64,000 nt of DNA from Sterolibacterium sp. (lineage in GTDB: Bacteria > Pseudomonadota > Gammaproteobacteria > Burkholderiales > Rhodocyclaceae), in NCBI GenBank assembly GCA_028713555.1, contig JAQTOA010000003.1, positions 124,001 to 188,000 on the forward strand, written 5' to 3'. Each line of letters opens with the position of its first letter. The stretch's first letter is position 1. Positions 18,217-28,030 of this stretch are shown one piece after another. The position numbers and the translations under genes are program-made. The notes beneath the pieces are model-generated. The model saw nothing but the letters and a program-made list of their open reading frames with translations. It was not told the origin of the DNA and made no database searches.

Positions 18217-20036
18217 GCGCCCTCAGCGAAATCAAAGTGCCCGACATCGGCGGATTCAATGACGTACCGATCATCGAAATCCACGTCAAGCCGGGCGATG
18301 TGCTCAAGGTCGAGGACACACTGATCACGCTCGAATCGGACAAGGCGACCATGGACGTGCCGGCGCCCATTGCCGGCACGGTCAAGGAAGTGAAGGTCAA
18401 GGTTGGCGACAAGATCTCCGAAGGCGGCGTGATCGTACTGATGGAGACTATAGATACCTTAGTCCCCACAAAGACCGCCACCACTGCGTCATCTGCCGTC
18501 GCACCCATCTCCGTTCCTCCCGAGCCTGATGCTGGGCATTCCGCACCCACCGCTGCGGCACCAGCCGCCGGAAGTTATGCCGGCAAAGCCGACATCGAAT
18601 GCGAGATGCTGGTCCTCGGCGCCGGCCCCGGCGGTTATTCGGCCGCCTTCCGCGCCGCCGACCTGGGTATGCGGACCGTCCTGGTGGAACGCTACGCCAC
18701 GCTCGGCGGCGTCTGCCTGAATGTCGGCTGCATTCCATCGAAAGCGCTGCTGCACGTCGCGGCAGTTGTCGAAGAAACACGCGACATGGGCGATCTCGGC
18801 GTGTCCTTCGCCGCCCCGCAGATCGACATCGAAAAGCTGCGCGCCCACAAGTCCAAGGTCGTCGGCAAGCTCACCGGTGGCCTCACCGGCATGGCCAAGG
18901 TACGCAAGGTAGTGGTGGTGCGCGGTTACGGCCATTTTCTCGACGCGCATCACCTCGAAGTCGAAGCCACCAGCGGCGCCGCCCAGGACAAAACCGGCGT
19001 AAAGCAAGTGATCCGCTTTCAACAGTGCATCATCGCCGCCGGCAGCGCTGCGCTGCATCTACCCTTCATCCCCAAGGATCCGCGCATCGTCGATTCGACC
19101 GGAGCGCTGGAGCTGCCGAGTTTTGGTGGAGGGGTGCCGAAGCGCATGCTGATGATCGGCGGCGGCATCATCGGCCTGGAAATGGCAACGGTCTATTCGA
19201 CGCTCGGCACCCATGTCGAGGTAGTCGAAATGCTCGACGGCCTGATGCAGGGGCCAGACCGCGATCTCGTCAAGGTCTGGGAAAAGCGGAACGCCCAGCA
19301 CTTCGACAAGATCATGCTGAAAACCCGGACAGTGGCCGTAGATGCCAAGGAAGACGGACTCTGGGTGAAGTTCGAAGGAGAGCAGGCGCCGGCCGAGGCG
19401 CAGTGCTACGACATGATCCTTCAGTCCGCCGGACGCACCCCGAACGGCAGGAAGATCGGCGCCGACCAAGCCGGCATCACGGTCGATGAGCGAGGCTTCA
19501 TTCCCGTCGACTCACAGATGCGAACCAATATGTCGCACATCTTCGCCATCGGCGACATCGTCGGCCAGCCGATGCTGGCGCACAAGGCGGTGCATCAGGG
19601 CCACGTAGCCGCCGAGGTCGCCGCCGGTCACAAGAGCCACTTCGATGCACTGGCGATCCCCAGTGTCGCCTACACCTACCCCGAAGTGGCCTGGGTCGGC
19701 CTCGGCGAGGACGAGGCGAAGAAGGCCGGGCGCAAGGTGAGCGCGGCAAAGTTCCCCTGGGCCGCCTCCGGCCGCGCCATTGCCAACGGCGCCGAGTATG
19801 GCTTCACCAAGCTGGTATTCGACGAAGAGACGCAACGCATCGTCGGTGGCAGCATCGTCGGCCCCAATGCCGGCGACATGATCGGCGAAATTGCACTGGC
19901 CATCGAGATGGGCTGCGATGCCACCGACATCGGCCAGACCATCCACCCGCACCCGACCCTCGGCGAATCGATCGGCATGGCGGCGGAATTGTTCGAGGGG
20001 GTTTGCACCGATTTGCCGCCGCCGCGGAAGAAGTAG
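18213..20036 (+). CDS. lpdA: Dihydrolipoyl dehydrogenase with N-terminal lipoyl domain (E3)
   Basis: A 607-residue FAD enzyme that reoxidises the lipoyl arm of AceF with NAD+. The extra N-terminal lipoyl domain (about residues 4-77, Lys in ESDKATMDVP) and an Ala/Pro linker precede the core: FAD loop GAGPGGYSAAFRAADLG, redox disulfide GGVCLNVGCIPSK, NAD loop GGGIIGLEMATVYSTLG and the active-site HPHPTLGES. A lipoyl domain on E3 is a known form in several beta- and gammaproteobacteria and partly offsets the single lipoyl domain on this AceF. The GTG start at 18213 overlaps the aceF stop and has GGAGGATC upstream. The longer upstream frame is not coding. Confidence 0.96.
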   Translation: MSALSEIKVPDIGGFNDVPIIEIHVKPGDVLKVEDTLITLESDKATMDVPAPIAGTVKEVKVKVGDKISEGGVIVLMETIDTLVPTKTATTASSAVAPISVPPEPDAGHSAPTAAAPAAGSYAGKADIECEMLVLGAGPGGYSAAFRAADLGMRTVLVERYATLGGVCLNVGCIPSKALLHVAAVVEETRDMGDLGVSFAAPQIDIEKLRAHKSKVVGKLTGGLTGMAKVRKVVVVRGYGHFLDAHHLEVEATSGAAQDKTGVKQVIRFQQCIIAAGSAALHLPFIPKDPRIVDSTGALELPSFGGGVPKRMLMIGGGIIGLEMATVYSTLGTHVEVVEMLDGLMQGPDRDLVKVWEKRNAQHFDKIMLKTRTVAVDAKEDGLWVKFEGEQAPAEAQCYDMILQSAGRTPNGRKIGADQAGITVDERGFIPVDSQMRTNMSHIFAIGDIVGQPMLAHKAVHQGHVAAEVAAGHKSHFDALAIPSVAYTYPEVAWVGLGEDEAKKAGRKVSAAKFPWAASGRAIANGAEYGFTKLVFDEETQRIVGGSIVGPNAGDMIGEIALAIEMGCDATDIGQTIHPHPTLGESIGMAAELFEGVCTDLPPPRKK

Positions 20037-20180
20037 CCGAACCACTGCCTGGAACACGTTCGCCTTCTCAAGGGCAGCCCCACTGGGCATTCCAATTTCA
20101 TGGCGACGGCGTTACACTGCCGCGTCGGCATTCCCTCCGACCGTCACGCATGGAATTTCCTAGGCCGAGAAGCAACGTCT

Positions 20181-22880
20181 ATGTCGCAACAGACTTCGGA
20201 TACTCCCAAGGTGGCCGCACAGCTTGATACCCCGGTCGAGGCGCGCGTCAAAAGGCTCAGCCGCTATTACGCGCTGCTCTCGGCCATCGATCGCGAAATC
20301 ATTCACCCTAGCAGCCGCGACGAACTGTTCGCCCGCGTCTGCCGCATCGCCGTCGATGTCGGCGCCTTCAAGATGGCCTGGATCGGCCAGGTCAGTGCGG
20401 ATGGCCGCAGTTTCATTCCCGAGGTAGACGCGGAGGGTGCGGATTATCTGGCCAGCATATCGATCACACTGGAGGGCGACGTAACAGCCTTGGGGCCGAC
20501 CGGTCGAGCCGTGCGCACCGGCCGGATCGACATCTGCAACGACAACCAAACCGACCCGCGCATGTCACCCTGGCGCGACAAGCAGCTAGCCGCCGGCTAT
20601 CGTGCCTCGGTGTCGATTCCATTGCTGGAGGATGGGCGCGTCGTCGCCGCATTGACCCTCTACGCCGGGCAGCCGGAGTTTTTCGATGCCGAGGAAAAGC
20701 GTCTGCTGGAAGCGATCGGCGACGACATCAGCCATGCGCTCGATGTCATCGCGCAGCGCGAGGCGTTGAACGAACGCAATATCGCCCTGGAAAAACTCGC
20801 GGCCGAAAACGCCCTCGCGGCCGTGGTGTTCCGCTCGAGCGGTGAAGGCATCGTGATTACCGATGCTGCCAGAAACATTCTGGCGGTCAATCCCTGCTTC
20901 AGCGGGGTGACAGGCTACTCGGCCGCGGAAGTGCGCGGCAGGAATCCGCGCCTGTTGCAGTCAGGCGCCCACGATACGATTTTTTATCAGAGCATGTGGG
21001 CCAGCATCGAGGCTACGGGCAGTTGGAAGGGCGAGATCACCAACCGCAACAAGGAGGGATTACTCTACCCCGAGTGGTTGTCCATTTCGGCGGTGCACGA
21101 CGCGAACGGCGCTATCACCCATTACGTCGGCATCTTTTCCGATCTGCCGGCGCGCAAGGAGATGCAGCAGCGTCTGCAGCACCTGACGCATTACGACGCA
21201 CTGACCGACCTGCCCAACCGCTCCCTGTTTGTGGATCGGCTCGAACAGGCGCTGCTGACGGCACAACGCTTCAAGCGCAGCCTGGCGCTGCTGTGGATCG
21301 ACCTGGTGCGCTTTCACGCGCTCAACGATGCACACGGCCACAACGCCGGTGACGCCGTGCTGCGCGAAACCGCCCATCGTCTAGGCCAGCTGGGACGGAA
21401 AGGCGACACCCTGGCGCGCCTGTCGGCCGACGAATTCGGTCTAGTGCTGGCCAACCTCAGCCAGGAGAGCGATATCATCGACCTGGCTCGGAAAGTCATC
21501 GACACGCTTGCCATTCCAGTGAGCTTCCAGGGCAAGGAGATTTCCGTCGCGGCCAACATCGGCATCAGCATCTTCCCCAAGGATGCCGGCAGTGCCGAGG
21601 CCCTGCTCAAGGCCGCCGACACGGCACTTGAGCGCGCCAAGCAGGCTGGTCGCGACAACTTCCGCTTCTTTGCCGCAGGCATGGACGTCGACGCCGAACG
21701 CAGGCTTCGCCTTGAGGCCGACTTGCACCATGCGCTCGATCACGGCGAACTGTCGCTGCATTACCAGCCGCAGATCGACATGACCACCGGGCACCTGTGC
21801 GGCGTCGAGGCATTGCTGCGCTGGAGCCATCCGGCCATGGGGCCAATCTCGCCGGTCGAATTCATTCCGCTGGCCGAGGAAATCGGCCTGATCCACGCCA
21901 TCGGCGCCTGGGTGCTCAAGGAAGCCTGCCGCCAGAACAAGGCCTGGCAGGACGCCGGCCATACCCCCCTACCGGTTGCCGTCAATCTTTCGGTAAAACA
22001 GTTTCACCAACCCGGCCTGGTCGACCTGATTGCCGAGGCACTGCGCGACAGCGGCCTGGCGCCCGCGCTGTTGGAACTGGAACTGACCGAGAGCGCTTTC
22101 ATCGGCGATGTGCACGAGGCGGCGGAAATCGTCAAGAACATCAGGGCATTGGGCGTGCAGCTGGCCCTCGACGACTTCGGCACCGGTTATTCCTCGCTGT
22201 CCTACCTGTCGGGTTTTCCTTTCGACAAGATCAAGATCGACCAGAGCTTCGTGCATGACATCACCACCAACCCGGTCAACGCCGCCATCGCTACCGCCAC
22301 CATCGCCATGGCGCGCAGCCTCGACCTGGTGGTACTGGCCGAGGGCGTGGAAACCGATGCGCAGATGCGCTTCCTGCGCAGTCGCCAGTGCGAAGCGATG
22401 CAGGGCCACCTGTTCAGCAAGGCATTGCCGGCCGCCGAGTTGACCGAACTGCTCGGTTCAGGACGCACGCTGGAAGTCGACGCGGGCGGAACGCCACGGG
22501 AAACCCTGCTGCTGGTCGACGACGAACCCAATATCCTTAGTGCCCTGAAGCGCCTGCTGCACCGCGACGGCTACGCTATCCTGACGGCCGAAAGCCCGGC
22601 TGCCGCCTTCGATCTGCTCGCGGTGCATAACGTCCAGGTGATCGTCTCCGACCAGCGCATGCCCGAGATGAATGGCACAGAATTTCTCGAAAAGGTGAAA
22701 AAACTATATCCGGAAACTATCCGTATCGTGCTGTCGGGCTATACCGATCTGGAAACCGTGACCGACGCAATCAATCGCGGCGCTATCTACCGCTTCCTGA
22801 CCAAGCCATGGGATGACGAAATGCTGCGCAACCAGATCCGCGAGGCCTTCCGCGTGGCGCATGGCTTGGCGCGTCTGTGA
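20181..22880 (+). CDS. GAF-PAS-GGDEF-EAL-REC cyclic-di-GMP signalling protein
   Basis: An 899-residue soluble protein. Order: GAF (about 35-195), PAS (about 220-335), GGDEF (about 345-505), EAL (about 515-765), receiver (about 775-895). The diguanylate cyclase signature is degenerate (SADEF for GGDEF), so synthesis of c-di-GMP is unlikely. The EAL domain looks intact: EALLRW, ELTESAF, DDFGTGYSSLSYL, KIDQSFV, AEGVET, so phosphodiesterase activity is expected, perhaps with the GGDEF-like domain as a GTP sensor. The C-terminal receiver (LLVDDEPN, SDQRMPEMNG, TKPWDD) is of the RpfG type. ATG 20181 is chosen for its GAGAAG site and position. The next gene, a membrane kinase, starts within 15 bp and is a natural phosphodonor. 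Confidence 0.9.
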   Translation: MSQQTSDTPKVAAQLDTPVEARVKRLSRYYALLSAIDREIIHPSSRDELFARVCRIAVDVGAFKMAWIGQVSADGRSFIPEVDAEGADYLASISITLEGDVTALGPTGRAVRTGRIDICNDNQTDPRMSPWRDKQLAAGYRASVSIPLLEDGRVVAALTLYAGQPEFFDAEEKRLLEAIGDDISHALDVIAQREALNERNIALEKLAAENALAAVVFRSSGEGIVITDAARNILAVNPCFSGVTGYSAAEVRGRNPRLLQSGAHDTIFYQSMWASIEATGSWKGEITNRNKEGLLYPEWLSISAVHDANGAITHYVGIFSDLPARKEMQQRLQHLTHYDALTDLPNRSLFVDRLEQALLTAQRFKRSLALLWIDLVRFHALNDAHGHNAGDAVLRETAHRLGQLGRKGDTLARLSADEFGLVLANLSQESDIIDLARKVIDTLAIPVSFQGKEISVAANIGISIFPKDAGSAEALLKAADTALERAKQAGRDNFRFFAAGMDVDAERRLRLEADLHHALDHGELSLHYQPQIDMTTGHLCGVEALLRWSHPAMGPISPVEFIPLAEEIGLIHAIGAWVLKEACRQNKAWQDAGHTPLPVAVNLSVKQFHQPGLVDLIAEALRDSGLAPALLELELTESAFIGDVHEAAEIVKNIRALGVQLALDDFGTGYSSLSYLSGFPFDKIKIDQSFVHDITTNPVNAAIATATIAMARSLDLVVLAEGVETDAQMRFLRSRQCEAMQGHLFSKALPAAELTELLGSGRTLEVDAGGTPRETLLLVDDEPNILSALKRLLHRDGYAILTAESPAAAFDLLAVHNVQVIVSDQRMPEMNGTEFLEKVKKLYPETIRIVLSGYTDLETVTDAINRGAIYRFLTKPWDDEMLRNQIREAFRVAHGLARL

Positions 22881-22894
22881 GAAGACGGGACAAC

Positions 22895-25576
22895 ATGTTT
22901 GAACATGACAGCTCAGCCGTACCGACGACCAGACAATGGCAGGCAGCCATCGTCTGTTTGATCATTCTGCTGGGAGCTGGCCTGTACCGAATCCACGCGC
23001 TGTTGTACGAGCAAGCACGGAACACGGCCGAGCAACAACTGCACTCGGTGGCCTCGCTCAAATCCTGGGAAATTAAGCAATGGCTCGATGATCGGCTGGT
23101 GTTTCTGAGCGAACCCCCCGACGGTATCATGGCCAAAAATTTCGCCCGCCTGCTGAGCGGCCGCGAAGCCGCCGCCGCCCAAGTACTGCAGGCCCGTTTC
23201 CGCTATATGCGCGCCAAGATTCCGGAAATCACGTCGATCTGGCTATACGACCCGGCCGGCCATCCCCTGCTGGGCAGCAATACCCCCCATTCCCGGTTTG
23301 ATGAACGACATCGCGAAGCGGCACGCAAGGTGCTGGAGAAACGCCTGGCCGGCTTTGTCGATTTTCATCGAACAGGCGGTGCATCAGGCGATGTCGTGCT
23401 CGACCTCCTCGTGCCGTTGATCGTCGAGCCAGCAGGAGAGGCAACGATGATCGGCTATGCGCTATTTCAAATCGACCCGAGGCAGAAGCTTTACCCTCTA
23501 CTCAGCCAGTGGCCGGCGCCTAGCGCCTCCGCCGAGAGCTTCCTGGTGCGGCGCGAGGGCGCGGAAGTGGTTTTCCTCAGCCCACTGCGACATCTGGAGG
23601 CGGAGCCACTGAGCCTGCGCCGGCCAATCGATGCACCGAGATTCATCACCAGCCAAACCTTGCGCGGCGATGGCGAAGTGCTGGCTGGCGTGGATTACCG
23701 CGGCGAACCGGCACTGGGCGTCGCGCTTGGAATCTCCGGCACGGACTGGCGGCTGGTCGCCAAGATGGACGACAGCGAAATCTTTTTGGAGGCACGACGC
23801 AGCTTTCTCTGGATCGGCGCTGCCAGCCTGATCTTTCTGGCCGCGCTGCTGGTGCTGGGCCGCATCTTCGTGGTTGCCTTGCGCGCGCGGGAGCGCGAAG
23901 CGCGCTATCGCCTGATCGCCGAGAGCGGCAGCGACATGGTGTGGCTGTACGAACTGGCCACGCGGCGGTTCACCTATGTCAGCCCGTCCGTCGAACAGTT
24001 GCGAGGCTACACGGTGACGGAAGCCTTGCAACAAACCATGCAGGATGTGTTGACGCCGGAATCCTACCGGATGATCAACGAAGAGCTGCCGCGGTGGGTG
24101 GCGAACTTTACGGCGGGTAACGAGTCGGTCCGCACCCGGCACTATGAGGTCTCCCAGGCACGCAAGGACGGCACGGCGATCCAGACCGAGGCGGTGGCGA
24201 CGCTGATTACCGATGCGCACGGCCAGGTAACCCACATCCAGGGCATCTCGCGTGACATCACCGAGCGCCGACGCATCGAGGCGGCCCTTGCCGAAAGCGA
24301 AGACAAGTTCCGCACCATCTACGACTCGATCAACGACGCCATTTTCATCCACGATGTCGACAGCGGCCGCATTCTAGAGGTCAACGCCAGCGCCAGCCAG
24401 ATGTACGGCTACAGCCGCGAACAACTGCTCAGTCTCGATCTTGCCGAGATCAGTGCCAGCACCGCCCCTTACACTTTGAAAGCCGCGCTGGGGTACCTAC
24501 GGCTCGCCCGGGAAAATGGATGGCAAGCATTCGAGTGGCTGGCACGCGACCAAACGAATCGCCAGTTCTGGGTCGCGGTGAACCTTAAGACGCTCAACAT
24601 CGGTGGCAATCAGCGGATCCTGGCCGTGGTGCGCGACATCGACAGCCGCAAGCGTGCCGAGCAAGAATTAAAGCTGGCCCTCACCGAGTCCAAGGTGCTC
24701 AACCGCAAGCTGGCGGAGGCGCAGAGCCAGCTGCTGCAGTCGGAGAAGATGGCCTCGATCGGCCAGCTCGCCGCCGGCGTGGCGCACGAGCTCAACAATC
24801 CGATCGGCTTCGTCTCCTCCAACCTCGGTACCCTGGAAAGCTATCTGCAGGACATTTTCGCCATCTTCGCCGCCTACGAATCGGCGGAAGCGACGGTCGG
24901 CGTCCCATCCCCGCAACTCGACGCCGTGCGTTCGCTCAAGACCCAGAAGGATTTCGACTATCTCAAGAACGACATCGTCCAGCTCATGGCCGAGTCGAGG
25001 GACGGCCTGACCCGCGTCGCCAAGATCGTGCGCGACCTCAAGGATTTTTCCCGCGCCGGCGAGGCCACCTATCAATGGGCCGATCTGCACCAGGGGCTCG
25101 ATTCAACCCTCAACATCGTCTGGAACGAGCTCAAGTACAAGTGCACCGTAAAAAAGGAATACGGCGAACTGCCGCCGGTCTGGTGCGTGCCTTCCCAGCT
25201 CAACCAGGTGTTCATGAACCTGCTGGTCAATGCCGCCCACGCCATCCCCGAGAAGGGCGATATCACGATCCGCACCGGCCGCCAAGATAATGAGGTGTTC
25301 GTCGCCATCGCCGATACCGGCACCGGCATCTCGCCCGAGCACCTCAATCGCCTCTTTGAACCCTTCTTCACCACCAAGCCTGTCGGCAAGGGCACCGGGC
25401 TGGGCCTGTCGCTCGCCTACAGCATCGTGCAGAAGCACCAGGGCCGCTTCGAGGTACACAGCAAGGTCGGCGAGGGTTCAAGCTTTACGGTCTGGCTGCC
25501 GATTGAGGCCAAGCGCGCAGAAACCATCGCCTCACCACTCCCACAGGAAACTCCTTCGGTCACGCCGGCTTTTTGA
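22895..25576 (+). CDS. Membrane sensor histidine kinase with two PAS domains
   Basis: An 893-residue kinase. It has a transmembrane helix at about residues 15-35, a periplasmic sensor of roughly 260 residues, and a second helix (WIGAASLIFLAALLVLG). Two PAS domains follow, then a coiled linker, a HisKA domain with MASIGQLAAGVAHELNNPIG, and an ATPase domain (NLLVNAAHAI, DTGTGIS, GKGTGLGLS). The periplasmic part is not a family I can name with confidence. The kinase core is closely similar to that of the hemerythrin kinase encoded convergently at 25630-26985, so the two look like paralogues. A GTG at 22877, overlapping the previous stop, is an alternative start. Probable partner: the receiver of the preceding protein. 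Confidence 0.88.
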   Translation: MFEHDSSAVPTTRQWQAAIVCLIILLGAGLYRIHALLYEQARNTAEQQLHSVASLKSWEIKQWLDDRLVFLSEPPDGIMAKNFARLLSGREAAAAQVLQARFRYMRAKIPEITSIWLYDPAGHPLLGSNTPHSRFDERHREAARKVLEKRLAGFVDFHRTGGASGDVVLDLLVPLIVEPAGEATMIGYALFQIDPRQKLYPLLSQWPAPSASAESFLVRREGAEVVFLSPLRHLEAEPLSLRRPIDAPRFITSQTLRGDGEVLAGVDYRGEPALGVALGISGTDWRLVAKMDDSEIFLEARRSFLWIGAASLIFLAALLVLGRIFVVALRAREREARYRLIAESGSDMVWLYELATRRFTYVSPSVEQLRGYTVTEALQQTMQDVLTPESYRMINEELPRWVANFTAGNESVRTRHYEVSQARKDGTAIQTEAVATLITDAHGQVTHIQGISRDITERRRIEAALAESEDKFRTIYDSINDAIFIHDVDSGRILEVNASASQMYGYSREQLLSLDLAEISASTAPYTLKAALGYLRLARENGWQAFEWLARDQTNRQFWVAVNLKTLNIGGNQRILAVVRDIDSRKRAEQELKLALTESKVLNRKLAEAQSQLLQSEKMASIGQLAAGVAHELNNPIGFVSSNLGTLESYLQDIFAIFAAYESAEATVGVPSPQLDAVRSLKTQKDFDYLKNDIVQLMAESRDGLTRVAKIVRDLKDFSRAGEATYQWADLHQGLDSTLNIVWNELKYKCTVKKEYGELPPVWCVPSQLNQVFMNLLVNAAHAIPEKGDITIRTGRQDNEVFVAIADTGTGISPEHLNRLFEPFFTTKPVGKGTGLGLSLAYSIVQKHQGRFEVHSKVGEGSSFTVWLPIEAKRAETIASPLPQETPSVTPAF

Positions 25577-25629
25577 CGCCGTGCTGCTCCAGCATCAGGT
25601 GGAACAAGTCATTTCAAACGGGCTCCCCA

Positions 25630-26985
25630 TCATTGAGCAGCCTTCCGCGAGATCGTCCCGTCAATCGGCAGCCAAACGCGAAACGCGCTACCCTTGCCCG
25701 GATTGCTGACAACGTCAATGCTGCCGCCGTGTTTCTTGATGATGTCCCAGGTCACCGACAAGCCCAGCCCGGTGCCCTTGCCGACAGGCTTGGTGGTAAA
25801 GAACGGCTCGAACATCCGCCGCCGGGTCTCTTCATCCATGCCGCATCCGGTATCGACGATCTCGATCCAGACCCGTCCGCCAGCGCGCCCACTGCGCAGG
25901 GTGATGATGCCGCGCTCGGCAATCGCCTGAGTTGCATTCACCAGGAGGTTCATGAACACCTGGTTGATCTGAGCCGGCATGCAGTGCACGAGCGGCAATG
26001 GTTGCAGTTCGCGGATGATTTCAGCCTTGTACTTGAGCTCGTGCCAGACGACATTCAGCGTGCTCTCCAGTCCAAGCAATAGATCGGTCTGTTGCCATTG
26101 CGTTTCGTCGACATGGGAAAAGTCCTTGAGATCGGCGACGATCTTGCGCACGCGCTCCAAGCCCCCGCGCGATTCCTTGAGCAGGTCGCGAACATCGGCG
26201 CGCAGGAAGTCGAATCCGATCTCGTCAGCCAAGCGCTGGCCTTCCGGAGTTGCGGCGCCCACTTCGGCAAGTTGCAACAATTGGTCGACGTAATGGCCGA
26301 GAGTGCCAATATTGGAATTGACAAAACCGATCGGATTATTGATTTCGTGCGCCACACCTGCGGCGAGCTGCCCGATCGAAGCCATTTTTTCCTGATGCAG
26401 CAGTTCGCTAGTACGCTCCGCCACTTTTTCTTCCAGCGAGCGGTTGATTTCCGCGAGATCATGGTTCTGCAATGCCAGCACACCGTAGAGATTCTGCAAG
26501 GCGTCAAGCAGTACGGCAGTGGGCGAATCGGCGTGGCTGCTTTCCTGCGCGAAAGCTTCTGCCGGCGTCGTGCCCTCGCGCAGTCGCCGGATCTGCCGCG
26601 CCATCGACTGGTCCTCGCCGAGGATGTGAAAAGTCAGCCAGGACGAAAGAAACCCATGCAGTGCCTCGGCAGGATTTTTCATGCCGGCACGTTCCTGCCA
26701 CAACGCCGTCACCTGCTCGGTAAAGCCCCGATGGTGGCCGACATGGATAGCAACGAAGCGCGGGTCGAGGCCTGCCCCGGTCATCACGCGCTCCTCGTCG
26801 GCGAAATGAAAATGGGCATAGTCGGCAAGTTGACCGAAGACTGCTTGCAGTTCTTCCTCGGGAATGCCCGCAGCTTCAACCAGCATGTCGCCCACCCGAT
26901 TGACCAGATCAACCAAATGGCGATGCTGCAAGTCGACCGATTCGATGTGGGTGCAAAAATATTCGCTCCAGACGAAGGCATCCAT
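25630..26985 (-). CDS. Bacteriohemerythrin-histidine kinase fusion
   Basis: A 451-residue soluble protein with an N-terminal bacteriohemerythrin domain (about 1-135) joined through a coiled helix to a HisKA-ATPase kinase. All seven di-iron ligands can be placed with the family spacing: His21, His60, Glu64, His81, His85, His120, Asp125. The kinase H-box is MASIGQLAAGVAHEINNPIG, and the ATPase has NLLVNATQAI, DTGCGMD and GKGTGLGLS. Di-iron hemerythrins bind O2 (some NO), so this looks like a kinase that reads O2 or NO directly. ATG 26985 is chosen over the TTG at 27003. It lies 55 bp after the double-receiver gene and is probably its partner. Confidence 0.9.
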   Translation of the reverse strand: MDAFVWSEYFCTHIESVDLQHRHLVDLVNRVGDMLVEAAGIPEEELQAVFGQLADYAHFHFADEERVMTGAGLDPRFVAIHVGHHRGFTEQVTALWQERAGMKNPAEALHGFLSSWLTFHILGEDQSMARQIRRLREGTTPAEAFAQESSHADSPTAVLLDALQNLYGVLALQNHDLAEINRSLEEKVAERTSELLHQEKMASIGQLAAGVAHEINNPIGFVNSNIGTLGHYVDQLLQLAEVGAATPEGQRLADEIGFDFLRADVRDLLKESRGGLERVRKIVADLKDFSHVDETQWQQTDLLLGLESTLNVVWHELKYKAEIIRELQPLPLVHCMPAQINQVFMNLLVNATQAIAERGIITLRSGRAGGRVWIEIVDTGCGMDEETRRRMFEPFFTTKPVGKGTGLGLSVTWDIIKKHGGSIDVVSNPGKGSAFRVWLPIDGTISRKAAQ

Positions 26986-27040
26986 TGCGCTTAACCCTGG
27001 CAAGTCATGCTGCGGTTCCGACGGTTTCTTCTACCGAGGG

Positions 27041-28030
27041 CTAATCAATCGCGCCCAAGTCACGCGCTTTGCACATTTGCGCCAGGACGCCGTTTTCCAG
27101 CATCAGCCGACGCCGCGCCAGAGCCTGCGCCACGGCCGCGCGCAGTTCGAAATCATTCCAGGGCTTGGTGATGAAGGCATGGATATGCGCCAAGTCGAGG
27201 GCGATGACGATTGCCTCCATGTTGGCGACCCCCAAAATTAGTATCGCCGCGCAGTCGGGCTGCTTCTCGGCAAAGGCAGAGAGGAATTGCCCGCCGTCCA
27301 TACCGGGCATCCGGTAATCAGCAATCACGCACGAGTAAGTGACGCTGTCGGCCATTTTCAGCGCATGCTGAGGCGTATTCGAGACCTGCACGCTGATGTT
27401 GCCGGGATTAAGCTCTGGGGCTCGGCCGTGGGCTTCCTCGCGCACTTCCCGGAACACTTCGTCGAGCCGGCTGCGCTGGGTAAGGCTGCGGGCAACGGCA
27501 TTGGCGACATTGACCTCGTCATCGACGACCAGAATCTGGTCGACCGGATTGACCGAGTCGCGCGGCAGATCAATACCATGCTCGCGCAAAATCTTGGCCA
27601 TGCGGCGGTTGTCGAGATTGGCCTGGCGAAACTCGACCGCCTGAGAAATCGAGCTCTTGAGAAAATAGGTGCTCCACGGCTTGGGAATAAAACGATAGAT
27701 GTGGGTCTCGTTGATCATGCGAATCAACCCATCGAGGTCGGTTTGCCCGGAGAGCACCATGCGGACACAGTCAGGTTGCAACCTGGCGAAGGCATTGAGG
27801 AAGGCGAGGCCATCCATTTCCGGCATGCGGTAATCCGAGATCACCACCTCGAATTCCTGGTGCTTTGCCCTTTCCAGAGCCTCGACCGGGTTGGTGAATG
27901 TCTCGGCCTCGTAGCGATGGTGCCCAAACGGGGGTGTCGACAGCTCACGCCGCACGGCATTGACAATGCTCTGTTCGTCGTCCACAACCAGGATGCGGCG
28001 TTTTTCGGCAGTGTTTCCTTTATCCACCAC
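27041..28030 (-). CDS. Double receiver-domain response regulator
   Basis: A 329-residue protein with two receiver domains and no DNA-binding or enzymatic output. Receiver 1 (about 12-130) has VVDDEQ, SDYRMPEMDG and PKPW. Receiver 2 (about 165-300) has VVDDEV, ADYRMPGMDG and TKPW. The two are joined by a helical segment. Such proteins act as phosphate relays or sinks, or bind a partner on phosphorylation. It precedes the hemerythrin kinase on the same strand. The start is GTG 28030 or the adjacent GTG 28027; a strong AAGGAG site lies just upstream and gives better spacing to the second. Confidence 0.85.
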   Translation of the reverse strand: MVDKGNTAEKRRILVVDDEQSIVNAVRRELSTPPFGHHRYEAETFTNPVEALERAKHQEFEVVISDYRMPEMDGLAFLNAFARLQPDCVRMVLSGQTDLDGLIRMINETHIYRFIPKPWSTYFLKSSISQAVEFRQANLDNRRMAKILREHGIDLPRDSVNPVDQILVVDDEVNVANAVARSLTQRSRLDEVFREVREEAHGRAPELNPGNISVQVSNTPQHALKMADSVTYSCVIADYRMPGMDGGQFLSAFAEKQPDCAAILILGVANMEAIVIALDLAHIHAFITKPWNDFELRAAVAQALARRRLMLENGVLAQMCKARDLGAID

